From Anabaena subtropica FACHB-260 (GTDB lineage Bacteria; Cyanobacteriota; Cyanobacteriia; Cyanobacteriales; Nostocaceae), in the NCBI RefSeq assembly GCF_014697105.1, contig NZ_JACJRF010000009.1:1-64000 (forward strand): DNA of 64,000 nucleotides, given 5' to 3'. This document shows, in pieces, positions 47,080 to 57,017 of this stretch. Both the position numbers and the translations under genes were made by a program. Each line of letters begins with the position of its first letter. Within the stretch, counting starts at the first letter, position 1. The notes under the pieces are model-generated. The model was not told where the DNA came from. It made no database searches and saw nothing but the letters and a program-made list of their open reading frames with translations.

Positions 47080-47919
47080 ATGAAAGCATTGGTTCGCTGG
47101 GGCGCAACATTAGGCGTAATTGGAAGTACTTTACTAGGAACAGTATATTTGGGCAGCTTTCCAGCACTGGCATTATCAGAACAACAAATTAAAGAAAAAT
47201 TGGATGGCGTACCTGTTTATTTAGTTACAAATGAAAAAGGTTTACCATTAAGCCGTCCTTTACCAGACGCGCAAAATGGGCAAAAGCCTGGTGGTTCAAT
47301 AACTGGCGCTTATATGAGTCGGCAAGAAGCTCAGGCTTTTATTACCGAGCTGCGAAACGCCAAAGCTAAAGACCCCAAGATGCAAGAAATCGTCAAAAGC
47401 CTACAGGTGACAGCAGTACCACTAGGGGTAATTTATCAGCAATTGCAACAAACTAAAAAAGATCCAAATCGTCTGTTATTTGCTTTTAAACCAGTGGATC
47501 AGGAAATTAAAGGAGCAATGGATTTACTACGCCAAAGCGGTCAACAGGTAAATCAGTTTAAGAGCGTACCAATGTTTGCTGTCAGATTTTCACCAGATCA
47601 AGGTTATGTACCAATCAAAGTAGGATCTGGGGATCAACAAGTTGTACCTCTATTTTTTAGTAAACAGGATGCACAAGGTTTGTTAGGTCAAGTTAAGCCA
47701 AAACACCCGAAAGCGGATATTCAAGTTCTAGATGTAGATGGAGTAATTGAGACATTACAAGCTAAAAATGATCCTTGGTTGAACCAAGTTGTCTTAGTAC
47801 CATCTCCAGAGTCTAGAGAATATATTAGGACTCTGCCTCAAGACAAAGCGCCTAACACCCCTGCTGCTCCCAATCGCACCAATAATTCTAGACCAGGAGC
47901 AAGTCCGAATTCACGTTAA
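47080..47919 (+). CDS. tic22: Tic22-like periplasmic protein
   Basis: Cyanobacterial homologue of the chloroplast intermembrane-space import factor Tic22. The ATG at 47080 has GAGGA six bases upstream, giving 279 aa. A signal peptide (MKALVRWGATLGVIGST, cleavage probable near ALA at 33) is followed by two Tic22 repeats: VPVYLVTNEKGLPL and later VPMFAVRFSPDQGYVP, then VPLFFSKQDAQGLL. In Anabaena the protein is needed for outer-membrane biogenesis. The tail is Pro/Asn-rich. It lies two bases before prmC, a probable operon. Confidence 0.9.
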   Translation: MKALVRWGATLGVIGSTLLGTVYLGSFPALALSEQQIKEKLDGVPVYLVTNEKGLPLSRPLPDAQNGQKPGGSITGAYMSRQEAQAFITELRNAKAKDPKMQEIVKSLQVTAVPLGVIYQQLQQTKKDPNRLLFAFKPVDQEIKGAMDLLRQSGQQVNQFKSVPMFAVRFSPDQGYVPIKVGSGDQQVVPLFFSKQDAQGLLGQVKPKHPKADIQVLDVDGVIETLQAKNDPWLNQVVLVPSPESREYIRTLPQDKAPNTPAAPNRTNNSRPGASPNSR

Positions 47920-47921
47920 GC

Positions 47922-48839
47922 ATGACAAATCAACAGCTAAATGTAGTTTCTGGTTTACAACTTTGGCAATGGCGCACCAAAGCAACTCAAGCCGCGATCG
48001 CTCATAATGTTCCTGTGGTAGAAGTAGATTGGCTATTGCAGGAAATAGCTGGTTTAGACCGTTTGGCACTGCGTTTAGAGTCGTTTAAAGGCTGGTCTGA
48101 GATGGCAATTGGTTTATCTCTAGAAGAGTTAGAACAATTGTGGCAGAGGCGATTATGCGATCGCCTCCCAGTACAGTACATCGCCGGAGTTACACCCTGG
48201 CGAAAATTCAAACTGGCGGTGTCGAGTGGTGTTTTGATTCCCAGGCCGGAAACAGAGTACTTGATTGATTTAGCTGTGGCTGCTGCTACTAACAGTGAAA
48301 AAGCTTTGCAGTTACAACAAGGACACTGGGTAGACTTGGGAACCGGCAGTGGTGCGATCGCCTTGGGGTTAGCTGATGCCTTCTCTGAGGCGACAATTCA
48401 TGCTGTGGATTGCAGTTTTGAGGCTTTGGCGATCGCCAAAGAAAATGCCCATAATTTGGGTTTCGTTGACAGGATGCGATTTTATCAAGGTCGCTGGTGG
48501 GAGCCGTTAAACTTGCTTAAAGGTCAATTTAGTGGCATGGTATCTAATCCGCCCTATATTCCCAGCGACATCGTGCCTACACTACAACCAGAAGTAGTAA
48601 ACCATGAACCACATTTGGCTTTAGATGGTGGTGCTGATGGCTTAGATGCCATCCGCCATCTCATAGAGGTTGCCCCCAGTTATTTAAAACCTGGGGGTAT
48701 ATGGTTAATTGAAATGATGGCTGGTCAAGCAGATGCAGTAACAACTCTTCTGCATAAGCAAGGGAGCTATGAAAATATTCAAATTCACTCGGATTTAGCG
48801 GGTATCGAACGCTTTGCAATAGCACAGATTCAGTACTGA
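47922..48839 (+). CDS. prmC: Release-factor glutamine methyltransferase PrmC (HemK)
   Basis: Methylates the Gln of the GGQ motif in peptide release factors. 305 aa. The N-terminal helical domain is followed by a Rossmann methyltransferase with SAM motif VDLGTGSGAIALG and the substrate motif SNPPYIP. VLIPRPETEYL is the conserved entry motif. The ATG at 47922 follows the tic22 stop by two bases, so translational coupling is likely. Confidence 0.95.
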   Translation: MTNQQLNVVSGLQLWQWRTKATQAAIAHNVPVVEVDWLLQEIAGLDRLALRLESFKGWSEMAIGLSLEELEQLWQRRLCDRLPVQYIAGVTPWRKFKLAVSSGVLIPRPETEYLIDLAVAAATNSEKALQLQQGHWVDLGTGSGAIALGLADAFSEATIHAVDCSFEALAIAKENAHNLGFVDRMRFYQGRWWEPLNLLKGQFSGMVSNPPYIPSDIVPTLQPEVVNHEPHLALDGGADGLDAIRHLIEVAPSYLKPGGIWLIEMMAGQADAVTTLLHKQGSYENIQIHSDLAGIERFAIAQIQY

Positions 48840-49095
48840 GCTATAGGACTCATAATTGATTTCGGAAATAAACCTAGGGGAGCCACGGCGTTGGAAGGGT
48901 TTCCCGGCTTATTCGCTCTTAGCGTTCCCGCAGGGTAGCAAGTGGCGTTGGGCAATGCCCACCCTAAAAATACTTAGATTTTTTCAATAATCAAATAGGA
49001 TTCCTCTCTGAGCGATGAGTGCTGAGTAATAATTGCTTAACTTGTCATGGGTAATTCATAATTCGTAATTATGAATTACCCATGACAAATTATTT
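48840..49095. repeat. Repeat-rich spacer with a 47-base perfect palindrome
   Basis: The first part holds a palindromic dispersed repeat (CGTTCCCGCAGGG and TGGCGTTGGG) and STRR-like GAGTGCTGAGTAAT. At 49042-49088 a 47-base hairpin has 22-base perfect arms starting TTGTCATGGGTAATTCATAA and a CGT loop. It ends eight bases before the tsaC start, so it could influence translation or terminate the prmC transcript. Confidence 0.75.
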
Positions 49096-49680
49096 ATGAC
49101 TAAGGTTTCATTAGACGCATTAATAGCTAGTGTGCGTGCTGGCTGTTTAGTTAGTTTCCCTACCGATACGGTGCCGGCTCTGGCAACTTTACCGGAACAA
49201 GCAGAATTGATTTTTGCCGCTAAACAGCGCAGTCAGGACAAACCATTAATTCTGATGGCTGCGAGTGCGTCAGATTTGTGGCCTTATGTAAAAGGTAGTG
49301 AACAAGATTATCAAATTTGGCAACAAGTAGTCAGCCAGTATTGGCCGGGAGCGCTGACATTAGTATTACCAGCGAGTAATCGCGTGCCAACAGTGATGAA
49401 CCCCACTGACCCTACAACTATTGGTATTCGCGTGCCGCAGAGTGCGATCGCCCAAACAATCTTGTCACAGACTGGGCCTCTTGCCACCACGAGCGCTAAT
49501 TTTTCAGGACAGCCAGCTTTACTAACAATGGCAGAAATTGAGGCTCAGTTTCCCACAGTATTGACACTGGAAACATCGGAGACGGAAGTTACAGGAATTG
49601 GCTTGCCTTCTACCGTAGCCAAATGGACAGGAGAAAATTGGCAAATATTGCGGCCAGGGGCGGTAAATTTAGATTTTTAG
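49096..49680 (+). CDS. tsaC: Threonylcarbamoyl-AMP synthase (TsaC/Sua5/YrdC)
   Basis: Makes threonylcarbamoyl-AMP from threonine, bicarbonate and ATP for the t6A modification. 194 aa, YrdC-domain-only type (no Sua5 domain). Motifs are VSFPTDTVPALATLPEQ, KQRSQDKPLILM, YWPGALTLVLP and TTSANFSGQPA. Together with tsaD at 42484 it covers two essential t6A steps. A long hairpin precedes the start. Confidence 0.93.
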   Translation: MTKVSLDALIASVRAGCLVSFPTDTVPALATLPEQAELIFAAKQRSQDKPLILMAASASDLWPYVKGSEQDYQIWQQVVSQYWPGALTLVLPASNRVPTVMNPTDPTTIGIRVPQSAIAQTILSQTGPLATTSANFSGQPALLTMAEIEAQFPTVLTLETSETEVTGIGLPSTVAKWTGENWQILRPGAVNLDF

Positions 49681-49889
49681 GGGATGAGAGAGATGGGGAA
49701 GTAATATAGGTGTAAATTCGTCCACAGTCCCCAGTACCAATTTTTCAGACAGTTATAATGTTGGTCTCCTGATTTTGAGACAGTGAATTAGTCACGACTT
49801 GCCATATCAAGTGGAACTGATGAACCAAAAAATAAGGAAACTGATTTTTATACTTTGTGGTCAACTTACCAAGTTAATAACTGTCTAAT

Positions 49890-50807
49890 ATGAATTGGAG
49901 CAACTGGATATATCTAGGAGCAGGATTATTACTGGGGATAGGTGTTCGTGGATTATTTGCGCGGTCTGCAAATACCACTTCTAGCCAGTCCGTAGTCGTA
50001 CCGGGGGAGCAAGAGCATACATCACAACTCCTGCAACAGCTCCAACAAACACAACTAGCCTATGAAATGGCGCGGGAAATGAGCCAGTTTAAAGCGGGTT
50101 TTTTGGCGCGGACTACCCATGAATTGCGATCGCCTCTCAATGGTTTGATCGGGTTACATCAGTTAATTTTGTCTGATCTATGTGAAGATCCGGCAGAAGA
50201 GCGCGAATTTATTGGTCAAGCTCATGAAAGAGCGCTGAAACTGCTTCATCTGATGGATGAAATTCTCAATGTAGCTAAGACAGAACACGGTAATAACAAA
50301 TTAGATATTCAGCCACAATCTTTAGGCGATATTTTACAGGAAGTTTATAAATTAACTTATATGCTGGCGGTAGACCGCAATTTCAAGTTGCAAATTTTAC
50401 CCCCAGATCCAGCGATTCATGTTTTGGCAGATCCCAGGTGGCTACGACAAATATTGTTGAATTTAGTAGACACTACCATTGCTCAGATGCAAGAAGGCAG
50501 TATTTATATTTCTGCAAAGCTTGCACCTAATAGTAATGATGTATATATTTGGCTAGATTTACCTAATCATGCTTTAGTCAAAAGTGAATCGATTGATTTG
50601 CTCAAAATTGCAGATGAGTCTTCCCTAATAGATCAGCGCACAAAAGGTCTTTCTCCGAGCATGAAGCTATTGCTTAATCAAAAACTCTTGGCAGTGATGG
50701 GAGGAAGGTTAGAAATTATTCCCTCTCCTGAATCCCTCACCGCAGAACAACTGACTAGACTCCAGTTGTCTATCCCCCTAGCGATTCCTGAAGCTGAACT
50801 TCTGTAG
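49890..50807 (+). CDS. hepN: Membrane-attached histidine kinase, HepN-like, with degenerate ATP domain
   Basis: 305 aa: a membrane helix (about 5-24), a coiled segment and a HisKA domain with phospho-acceptor His77 (TTHELRSPLNGL). The following HATPase region keeps WLRQILLNLVDTT (Asn191), but the second Asn of the N box is replaced by Thr, and no DxGxG motif is seen, so ATP binding may be weak or absent. By position between tsaC and a GNAT gene it matches the Anabaena two-component gene hepN (alr0117), reported to affect heterocyst development. The identification rests on order and domain layout. Confidence 0.7.
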   Translation: MNWSNWIYLGAGLLLGIGVRGLFARSANTTSSQSVVVPGEQEHTSQLLQQLQQTQLAYEMAREMSQFKAGFLARTTHELRSPLNGLIGLHQLILSDLCEDPAEEREFIGQAHERALKLLHLMDEILNVAKTEHGNNKLDIQPQSLGDILQEVYKLTYMLAVDRNFKLQILPPDPAIHVLADPRWLRQILLNLVDTTIAQMQEGSIYISAKLAPNSNDVYIWLDLPNHALVKSESIDLLKIADESSLIDQRTKGLSPSMKLLLNQKLLAVMGGRLEIIPSPESLTAEQLTRLQLSIPLAIPEAELL

Positions 50808-51240
50808 CGGCCAGAGAGCTAATTCTCGATTGGTTATGTAACACCATAGTGGTGCTGTTGTTGGTTTGAAAGCCTATTTTTTCGTAAAACTCTTGTTGAT
50901 GAGTAGTCATTAAATATATGCGTTCGACCCACCTCATGCGGGGATGGGTCAATACCGTTTCGACTAATTTGCTTCCTAAGCCGTTACCCTGGTAATCTGG
51001 GTGAATGACTACATCCCAAATTGTGGCGCGATAGATACCATCGGAAGTTGCTCTAGCAAAACCAATGAGACGTTCTCCGTCCCAAACAGAAATCACTGGC
51101 TCGCTATTGGTAATGGCTATACTTAAATCCTCAATACTGCGTGCTTTCGCCCAAAAAGCAGAAATATTAAATAGCTCTTGGAGTTGATAAAGGTCTACTT
51201 CGGACTGGCGATTACGAAATTGAATCTGAGGATAGGCCAT
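50770..51240 (-). CDS. GNAT-family acetyltransferase
   Basis: 156 aa, paralogue of the GNAT at 45719, without the N-terminal extension. The acetyl-CoA loop is QGNGLGSKLV in the context TIWDVVIHPDY. VDLYQLQELFNISAFWAKAR matches the same subfamily. Its last 38 bases overlap the end of the hepN-like gene on the opposite strand, so the two genes are convergent and tightly packed. Confidence 0.85.
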   Translation of the reverse strand: MAYPQIQFRNRQSEVDLYQLQELFNISAFWAKARSIEDLSIAITNSEPVISVWDGERLIGFARATSDGIYRATIWDVVIHPDYQGNGLGSKLVETVLTHPRMRWVERIYLMTTHQQEFYEKIGFQTNNSTTMVLHNQSRISSLAATEVQLQESLGG

Positions 51241-51326
51241 GTATAGTCACTCCGATATGGCAGTATTTTTACTGTCTTTTAGTCCTATTTTGCAAGAAAT
51301 TATGGGAAATGTGTATGTATATGCAA

Positions 51327-51737
51327 CTATTTTCCAGTGTAGTGAAAAATCCATTTCCATAGAGGATGTGTTGGGCCTTGTTGCCGGATCTGAAATACTT
51401 GTTTTTCTAGACGCTGCTTTTCTTGTGGTGGCAAACCCAGCAAAATATTCCGACTCTGCCAAACTAAAACGGCAGCAGTCATTCCTATGCAAAAACCCAA
51501 ACCCAAGGTAGAGAGTGGATGGTAAAAAAGTCCATAACGCACTGCTACCCAGGTAAAGTATTGTTGCCACAAAGCAATTTCTGCCCGTAAATTCCACACA
51601 GACAGAGGTGCTACTGTTAGCCATAAACAGCCGACGAAACACCACCTACCATACACAGTCAACTGGTGTAACCTTTGTACTTGTTGAACTAAAGATGGCT
51701 CACTACTTTCAGTTGATGGTTGTTCTGGTTCATCCAT
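51327..51737 (-). CDS. Conserved membrane protein of unknown function
   Basis: 136 aa from the ATG at 51737 (MDEPEQPSTES). The frame is open further 5', but that part is repeat-derived and Pro/Ser-rich. Two hydrophobic segments (about 30-55 and 75-98) are followed by a basic amphipathic C-terminal helix. I do not recognise a catalytic motif. It lies downstream of secDF on the same strand and may be in the same transcript. Confidence 0.7.
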   Translation of the reverse strand: MDEPEQPSTESSEPSLVQQVQRLHQLTVYGRWCFVGCLWLTVAPLSVWNLRAEIALWQQYFTWVAVRYGLFYHPLSTLGLGFCIGMTAAVLVWQSRNILLGLPPQEKQRLEKQVFQIRQQGPTHPLWKWIFHYTGK

Positions 51738-51842
51738 AGGCGAAGGGAGTGGGGAACAGTGGAGCCACTGCGGTCTTGGGGTCTTCCCAAGTGGAGCAAG
51801 TGGCGTAGCAGGGGGAGAAAACAAATGACTAATGACCAATGA
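51738..51842. repeat. Palindromic repeat and STRR between secF and the next gene
   Basis: A block with GTGGAGCCACTGCGG and CAAGTGGCGTAGCAGGGGG-like words belongs to the dispersed repeat family also seen near 48880. It runs into TGACTAA/TGACCAA/TGACTAT heptamers at 51824-51854, which supply the last codons of secF. Confidence 0.6.
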
Positions 51843-52832
51843 CTATTGACTATCAACCGATGTATCAGCTACCCCGGTGTTTGGTACTACTGTAGATGAA
51901 CTAGTACGTTCACGCCACCATGTTAGAAGAGTGCTAGCGATGAAGATACTGGAATAAGACCCCGCGATGAAACCAACAATGAGGGCTAGGGCAAAGTTTT
52001 TGAGGGTTTCGCCACCGAATAGATAGATAGCGAATAATGGCAACATCGTGGTTAAAGTCGTGTTGATTGATCTTCCTAAGGTTTGGTTGACTGCGTCATC
52101 AACAATATCGGTGATGGGGCGATTGGGGTCTGTTTTTAGGGTTTCACGGATGCGATCGTAGATTACTACTGTATCATTCACAGAGAAACCTGTAATTGTC
52201 AGTAGAGCTACGATAAATAGACTATCTACTTCCGTACCCAAAACTAAGCCAAAAATGGAAAATATTCCGGCTGTGATGAATACGTCATGTAAAAGAGCAA
52301 CAATGGCAAATATGGCATAGTCTAACTGGAATCGGAAGTTCAAGTAGATGATAATGCCTGCGAAGGATACAATCAGGGCGATCATCCCAGAGGTAAATAA
52401 TTCTCGTCCTAAAGTAGGCCCGACTGTATCAAACTGATTTTTCTGCTCGTCAAAAGTTCCTATTTTTTCACTTAAAGCATTTTGTAAACTAGTCCGTTGT
52501 TCACGACCTAAGTTTTTGGTGCGGATTGTAATACCATTTTCTGCACCAGTTTCTTTATCAGTAACAATTTGAATGCTGCTGTCACCCAAACCTTGGGCTT
52601 TAGCTACTTCCCGCACAACGTTAATATCAACAGGTTGGTCACAGTTCCCTGGTTTAGTACAGTCCCTCTCAAACTGTAATCTTGTACCACCGACAAAATC
52701 CAAACTGGGGCGTAGGGGTGCGCGAATGTTGGGGTTTTGCCAAGAAATTACCATTGAGATCAGACCAACCAGGACAAAGGCGCTGGAAATAGCCCACCAA
52801 AGCGATCGCGATTTGTTAATACTGAGTTTCAT
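51843..52832 (-). CDS. secF: Protein translocase subunit SecF
   Basis: Membrane component that works with SecD to pull proteins through SecYEG. 329 aa, with six hydrophobic helices. The ATG at 52832 ([13 protein letters not shown]) overlaps the secD stop as ATGA and has GGAGGT upstream. [10 protein letters not shown] and [18 protein letters not shown] are SecF family motifs. The last codons (Val-Asp-Ser-Gln-stop) come from STRR heptamers. Confidence 0.96.
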   Translation of the reverse strand: MKLSINKSRSLWWAISSAFVLVGLISMVISWQNPNIRAPLRPSLDFVGGTRLQFERDCTKPGNCDQPVDINVVREVAKAQGLGDSSIQIVTDKETGAENGITIRTKNLGREQRTSLQNALSEKIGTFDEQKNQFDTVGPTLGRELFTSGMIALIVSFAGIIIYLNFRFQLDYAIFAIVALLHDVFITAGIFSIFGLVLGTEVDSLFIVALLTITGFSVNDTVVIYDRIRETLKTDPNRPITDIVDDAVNQTLGRSINTTLTTMLPLFAIYLFGGETLKNFALALIVGFIAGSYSSIFIASTLLTWWRERTSSSTVVPNTGVADTSVDSQ

Positions 52833-54250
52833 TGAGCTACCTCCGCCTTCTTCGATGCACTTGTTCCTGGTAAGTTGGGACAAAATAATTCTGGTTTCCG
52901 CAAACCAGGAATACTAATTGCCAAAAACATTAAGGTGCGACTACAGGTAATGGCGGTAAACATACTCACTGCTACACCCAAAGCCAAGGTTAAGGCAAAA
53001 CCTTTGACTAAACCAGCTCCCAACCAGAATAGAGCAGCACAGGCAATAACTGTGGTGACGTTACCATCTAAAATACTAGAGAAAGCACGATAGAAACCAG
53101 ATTCTACAGAACGATACAAGGATTTACCTGCTCTGAGTTCTTCTCGCGTGCGCTCAAAGATTAGCACGTTGGCATCTACTGCCATACCAATACTGAGAAT
53201 GAAACCAGCGATTCCTGGTAAGGTCAAAGTTACACCCAATAAAGCAAAACTAGCCCAGGTCAGGGTAGAGTAGACAATCAAGGAAATGTCGGCAATCAAT
53301 CCTGGTAGTCTATAGTACACCACCATAAAAATGAGGACTAAAATCAAACCGCCAAGCCCAGCATAAATACTGCTGTTGATGCTGTCTTTACCCAAGGTTG
53401 CGCCAACGGTGCGGATTTCGGCAATTTCTACGGGTACGGGTAAAGCACCACCGCGTAACTGTACACCTAAATCATTGGCTTGTTGGGCTGTGAATCTACC
53501 TGTAATTACCGCAGAACCACCAGTAATCCCGGTAGCAGCAAACTCTATCCCCACATTGGGAGCGCTAATTAGTTCATTATCTAAGAAAATGCCGATGCTG
53601 CGCCCAGTGCCTGCTAGATTCTTGGTAAGTTCGGCAAACAGTTCACCTCCCTTTTGGTCGAAGCGGATAGCAACATTCCAGTTTGCACCTTGATTAGGTT
53701 CACCATAAGCATCTTGTAGGTGTTTCCCGTCAAGGGGTGGATCGGTGCTTTCAAATAATTCAGCGATCGCTTGATTATTTTTTTCTAAATCTTCTAAATT
53801 TTTATTAATTGCGGCTTTATCGTCGCTTTTTCTTAACTCTTCTTGTTTAGCTTTCAGTTCCAATCGTGATGCTTGAAAGGCTAACACTTGGGTTTCAGTC
53901 CCCGGTTTTTGTTTACGAAACTCTAGCTGTGCTGTACCACCAAGTACTCGTTCTGCTTGTTCTGGGTCGTTTACCCCTGGTAACTGGACAAGGATTTTAT
54001 CGGTTCCCACAGTTTGAATCACGGGTTCAGAAACGCCAAGTCCGTTAATCCGTCCTTCAACGACTCTTTTGACCCCATCCAATTCCCGTTCGGTAATTTG
54101 GGGAATTTGTGCTGATGGCTTCACTAGAATTGTAAGCTGTGATCCTCCCCGCAAGTCTAGTCCTAAGGGTACGGGAATTGTGAAAATCACCGCAATGGCG
54201 GCAATTAATAAAACTACAATCAACGCTAATAGCGATCGCTGTCTTTGCAT
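52829..54250 (-). CDS. secD: Protein translocase subunit SecD
   Basis: First subunit of the SecDF motor. About 473 aa from ATG at 54250 ([13 protein letters not shown]); a TTG start 21 bases upstream is possible but less likely. Motifs are [12 protein letters not shown] (P1 domain), [26 protein letters not shown] and the membrane motif [15 protein letters not shown]. It is translationally coupled to secF by a 4-base overlap. In cyanobacteria SecDF serves thylakoid and plasma-membrane export. Confidence 0.96.
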   Translation of the reverse strand: MQRQRSLLALIVVLLIAAIAVIFTIPVPLGLDLRGGSQLTILVKPSAQIPQITERELDGVKRVVEGRINGLGVSEPVIQTVGTDKILVQLPGVNDPEQAERVLGGTAQLEFRKQKPGTETQVLAFQASRLELKAKQEELRKSDDKAAINKNLEDLEKNNQAIAELFESTDPPLDGKHLQDAYGEPNQGANWNVAIRFDQKGGELFAELTKNLAGTGRSIGIFLDNELISAPNVGIEFAATGITGGSAVITGRFTAQQANDLGVQLRGGALPVPVEIAEIRTVGATLGKDSINSSIYAGLGGLILVLIFMVVYYRLPGLIADISLIVYSTLTWASFALLGVTLTLPGIAGFILSIGMAVDANVLIFERTREELRAGKSLYRSVESGFYRAFSSILDGNVTTVIACAALFWLGAGLVKGFALTLALGVAVSMFTAITCSRTLMFLAISIPGLRKPELFCPNLPGTSASKKAEVAQ

Positions 54251-54364
54251 ATCATATCTCGCAACTGACAAACGCTATAATAACGCTCTTTGTAAGAGTT
54301 ATGAGCTATTCGTTAAGGTTTTAAGTATCAAAGGCTGTTGTCTTGGGGAAGTGGAATATAACTT

Positions 54365-54943
54365 TCACGCTGGGTCTACCAATATCACACCCTCATACAG
54401 CAATTCGATGGGAAACTCCAGCCCAATGCTAGATAAACTGATAATATCTCCCGCAATATAGGGATAATAAAGCCACATTCTGCCTTCGCCGCGAGAGTAA
54501 CGCTCGACAGAAATCTTTTCTGAATCAATCAAAATATACTCTTGTAAACTAGGAATTTTCAGATAGTAATTGAACTTCTCTCCCCTATCCTTACCACTTG
54601 TGCTAGGGGAAATAACTTCTGCAATTAATTTAGGTTTTTCAATAAATTTCTGTGCATTCAGGTCTTGGGGGTCACAACTGACAATCACATCAGGATAATA
54701 GTAGACACTTTGAGGTGTGAGTTGCACTTTCACATCTGACACATTGACTCGACAGCCTCTAGCACGCAGATGAGGGTATAAGTTTCTGTAAAAGTTAAGC
54801 GCAATATCATTATGAGGAATTGTACCGCCAGTCATAGCAAAAACTTCGCCGTTGACATATTCGTAACGACAGTCTTGCTGGGCTTCCCATGCAAGATATT
54901 CCTCGACGGTCATTTTTGGTTGTTCTTGGGGAGTGGCTATCAT
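54365..54943 (-). CDS. Uma2 family (DUF820) endonuclease-like protein
   Basis: 192 aa. Family features: MTVEEYLAWEAQQDCRYEY at the start, the acidic pair in YYPDVIV and LIAEVISPST and a Lys after the second strand (GKDRGEKFNYY), consistent with a PD-(D/E)xK fold. These proteins are abundant in cyanobacteria and their function is not proven; they may be nucleases. A remnant of another member lies at 56117-56343. Confidence 0.85.
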   Translation of the reverse strand: MIATPQEQPKMTVEEYLAWEAQQDCRYEYVNGEVFAMTGGTIPHNDIALNFYRNLYPHLRARGCRVNVSDVKVQLTPQSVYYYPDVIVSCDPQDLNAQKFIEKPKLIAEVISPSTSGKDRGEKFNYYLKIPSLQEYILIDSEKISVERYSRGEGRMWLYYPYIAGDIISLSSIGLEFPIELLYEGVILVDPA

Positions 54944-55021
54944 AACTTACATGATATCGATGGTAGATGTAAGTGTATAAGGGTGTAGAGCCACACCCTT
55001 ACGCGCACATACTCCTACATC

Positions 55022-56005
55022 CTAAACTCGCAGGGCAATCATTTTCTGCACAGCTTCCACGATTTGCTCTGGTTGGACAATGGTTAGGCGCTCCAGAGTA
55101 CCGTTGTATGGTGTGGGGATATCTTGAGATGATAGCCTGAGGACTGGCGCATCTAATTCATCAAAGAAGCGATCATTAATTGAAGCGATTAATTCTGCTG
55201 CAATACCGCCGGTTCGCATGGCTTCTTCCACAATAATCACTTTGTGGGTTTTGCGGATTGATGCACCAATTGTTTCTAAATCTAATGGTTTGAGGGATAT
55301 TAAATCGATGACTTCTGGGTCGTAACCTTGTTTTTCTAAAGCTTTCACGGCTTGGGTGACGTGATGACGCATCCGTGAATAAGTCAAGATGGTTACATCT
55401 TTACCAGAACGGACGATTTCTGCCTTATCTAAAGGTAGGTAGTATTCTTTTTCCGGTAAGTCCTCTTTCAAGTTATAAAGCAGGACGTGTTCAAAAAACA
55501 AGACGGGGTTATCGTCGCGGATGGCTGATTTCAGCAATCCTTTGGCATTGTAAGGCGTGGAACAGGTAACAATTTTCAAGCCTGGAACCGCTTGGAAGTA
55601 AGTTTCCAAACGTTGGGAGTGTTCTGCACCTAGCTGTCTACCCACACCACCAGGGCCACGAATCACCAAGGGAATTTTAAAGTTACCGCCGGAGGTATAG
55701 CGGAGCATCCCCGCGTTGTTGGAGATTTGGTTAAAGGCTAGGAGGAGAAAACCCATATTCATGCCTTCAATTATCGGACGTAAGCCTGTCATTGCAGCAC
55801 CTACAGCCATCCCAGTAAAACTGTTTTCGGCGATGGGAGTATCTAAAATTCTGAGTTCACCGTATTTTTTATATAAATCCTTGGTGACTTTGTAAGAGCC
55901 GCCATAGTGTCCTACGTCTTCACCCAGAACGAAGACACTGGAATCACGAGCCATTTCTTCATCAATGGCTTCCCGCAGAGCGTTGAAGAATAGTGTTTCT
56001 GCCAT
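55022..56005 (-). CDS. pdhB: Pyruvate dehydrogenase E1 component, beta subunit
   Basis: Beta subunit of the thiamine-diphosphate enzyme that feeds acetyl-CoA. 327 aa. [40 protein letters not shown] and [18 protein letters not shown] are family motifs. As usual in cyanobacteria it is separate from the alpha subunit gene. It has an independent upstream region with HIP1 sites. Confidence 0.95.
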   Translation of the reverse strand: MAETLFFNALREAIDEEMARDSSVFVLGEDVGHYGGSYKVTKDLYKKYGELRILDTPIAENSFTGMAVGAAMTGLRPIIEGMNMGFLLLAFNQISNNAGMLRYTSGGNFKIPLVIRGPGGVGRQLGAEHSQRLETYFQAVPGLKIVTCSTPYNAKGLLKSAIRDDNPVLFFEHVLLYNLKEDLPEKEYYLPLDKAEIVRSGKDVTILTYSRMRHHVTQAVKALEKQGYDPEVIDLISLKPLDLETIGASIRKTHKVIIVEEAMRTGGIAAELIASINDRFFDELDAPVLRLSSQDIPTPYNGTLERLTIVQPEQIVEAVQKMIALRV

Positions 56006-56116
56006 TTAGACTTTTTATTACGACTATTATTTTAGAATCTTATCGTGCCATCGTAGCTAATATGGTGAGCGATCGCACTAGTTGAAAGTTCATTTATAAG
56101 TTCTGTGAGTTTATAC

Positions 56117-56343
56117 TTAGGTAGATGGATTTCCGGCTTGAAAAATCTGCTCTACAGTCAAATTCAACTCTGGGAATGTTGCGGACTGGATGCGGTCATT
56201 TCCCCGAAATTTATTAATCTGATATTCACCATCATCTAAACAGCAGACCAATATAGTAGGTTGTTTCGGCTTGCCAATAAACTCTCTCCCACCCAAACAA
56301 CAAACTCATCAAATGTGATTACTTTACGTAAAGTTTGAGTCAT
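56117..56343 (-). pseudogene. Uma2 (DUF820) remnant with internal deletion
   Basis: The minus strand starts with a Uma2-like N-terminus (ATG at 56343; MTQTLRKVITFDEFVVW), then in another frame continues with FIGKPKQPTILVCCLDDGEY, a middle INKFRGNDRIQ, and a typical family end (ATFPELNLTVEQIFQAG) to TAA at 56117-56119. The central roughly 100 codons are missing, so it is a pseudogene created by deletion and frameshift. Confidence 0.75.
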
Positions 56344-56397
56344 GGTGCGATCGTCTGGAAATGAGGGGCTATAGCAATCCTAAATTATTCATGAGAA

Positions 56398-56428
56398 GAT
56401 GCCCGACTTTTTCCATAAGTCAGGCATC
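56398..56428 (-). terminator. Hairpin after the rhodanese gene
   Basis: GATGCCCGACTT (56398-56409) pairs with AAGTCAGGCATC (56417-56428), one G-U pair, loop of 7. It lies 26 bases after the rhodanese stop on the minus strand. T-rich sequence is on the plus side, so terminator activity on the minus strand is uncertain. Confidence 0.55.
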
Positions 56429-56454
56429 TGCATTTTTCGCTTTTTAATCGCATC

Positions 56455-57006
56455 TTACCTGAATGCGATCGCCTCTCCTGCGGCTTGCCAACCAGCAAAA
56501 CTAGGTGGAAAACCCTGCACATTCTCATAGTCCAAGAGGTGCAAGGTCATTACCCCCATCGCCGAGCGATAACCTGAGGAGCAGTACAATACCATAGGGC
56601 GATCATGGGGAATTTGTTCCAGATTATGAGTCAGGGTTCGGAGTGGAATGTTAATTGCGTTAGGTATGTGTCCCGATTGATACTCAGAAGGTTCTCGCAC
56701 ATCCACCAACAAGGTTTGAGGGTTTTTTAACACGCTTTTCAACTTTTCAACATTGGCGATCGTGTAGTAGCCTGCTGGAATCGATGTGAGAAAGCGATCG
56801 ACTCCCGATTCTAGATTGGATGGTTCAGGCAGAGTTTGTATTCTTTGTTGAGATATCGATTCAGCCTTAGTGAGAGTTGCTGCTATGGTCGGGTTTTGCC
56901 CAACACCAACCAATAAGCAAAACCAGATAGCGAATCCCAACAATATCATCTGAATTGGTTTCTTAAATATCATGGATTTTTCCGGAAATGGATTTTTCAA
57001 CATCAA
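56455..57006 (-). CDS. Exported rhodanese-domain protein
   Basis: 183 aa; the TTG at 57006 or the ATG at 57003 may start it. An N-terminal hydrophobic stretch (about 18-37) suggests a signal peptide or anchor. The rhodanese domain (about 75-183) carries the active-site loop CSSGYRS (Cys expected to take sulfane sulfur) and the start motif TLLVDVREPSEYQSGHIPNAINIPL. It begins 11 bases after the Rieske gene and so is likely co-transcribed and translationally coupled. Confidence 0.85.
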   Translation of the reverse strand: MMLKNPFPEKSMIFKKPIQMILLGFAIWFCLLVGVGQNPTIAATLTKAESISQQRIQTLPEPSNLESGVDRFLTSIPAGYYTIANVEKLKSVLKNPQTLLVDVREPSEYQSGHIPNAINIPLRTLTHNLEQIPHDRPMVLYCSSGYRSAMGVMTLHLLDYENVQGFPPSFAGWQAAGEAIAFR

Positions 57007-57017
57007 TCAGTTAATGC

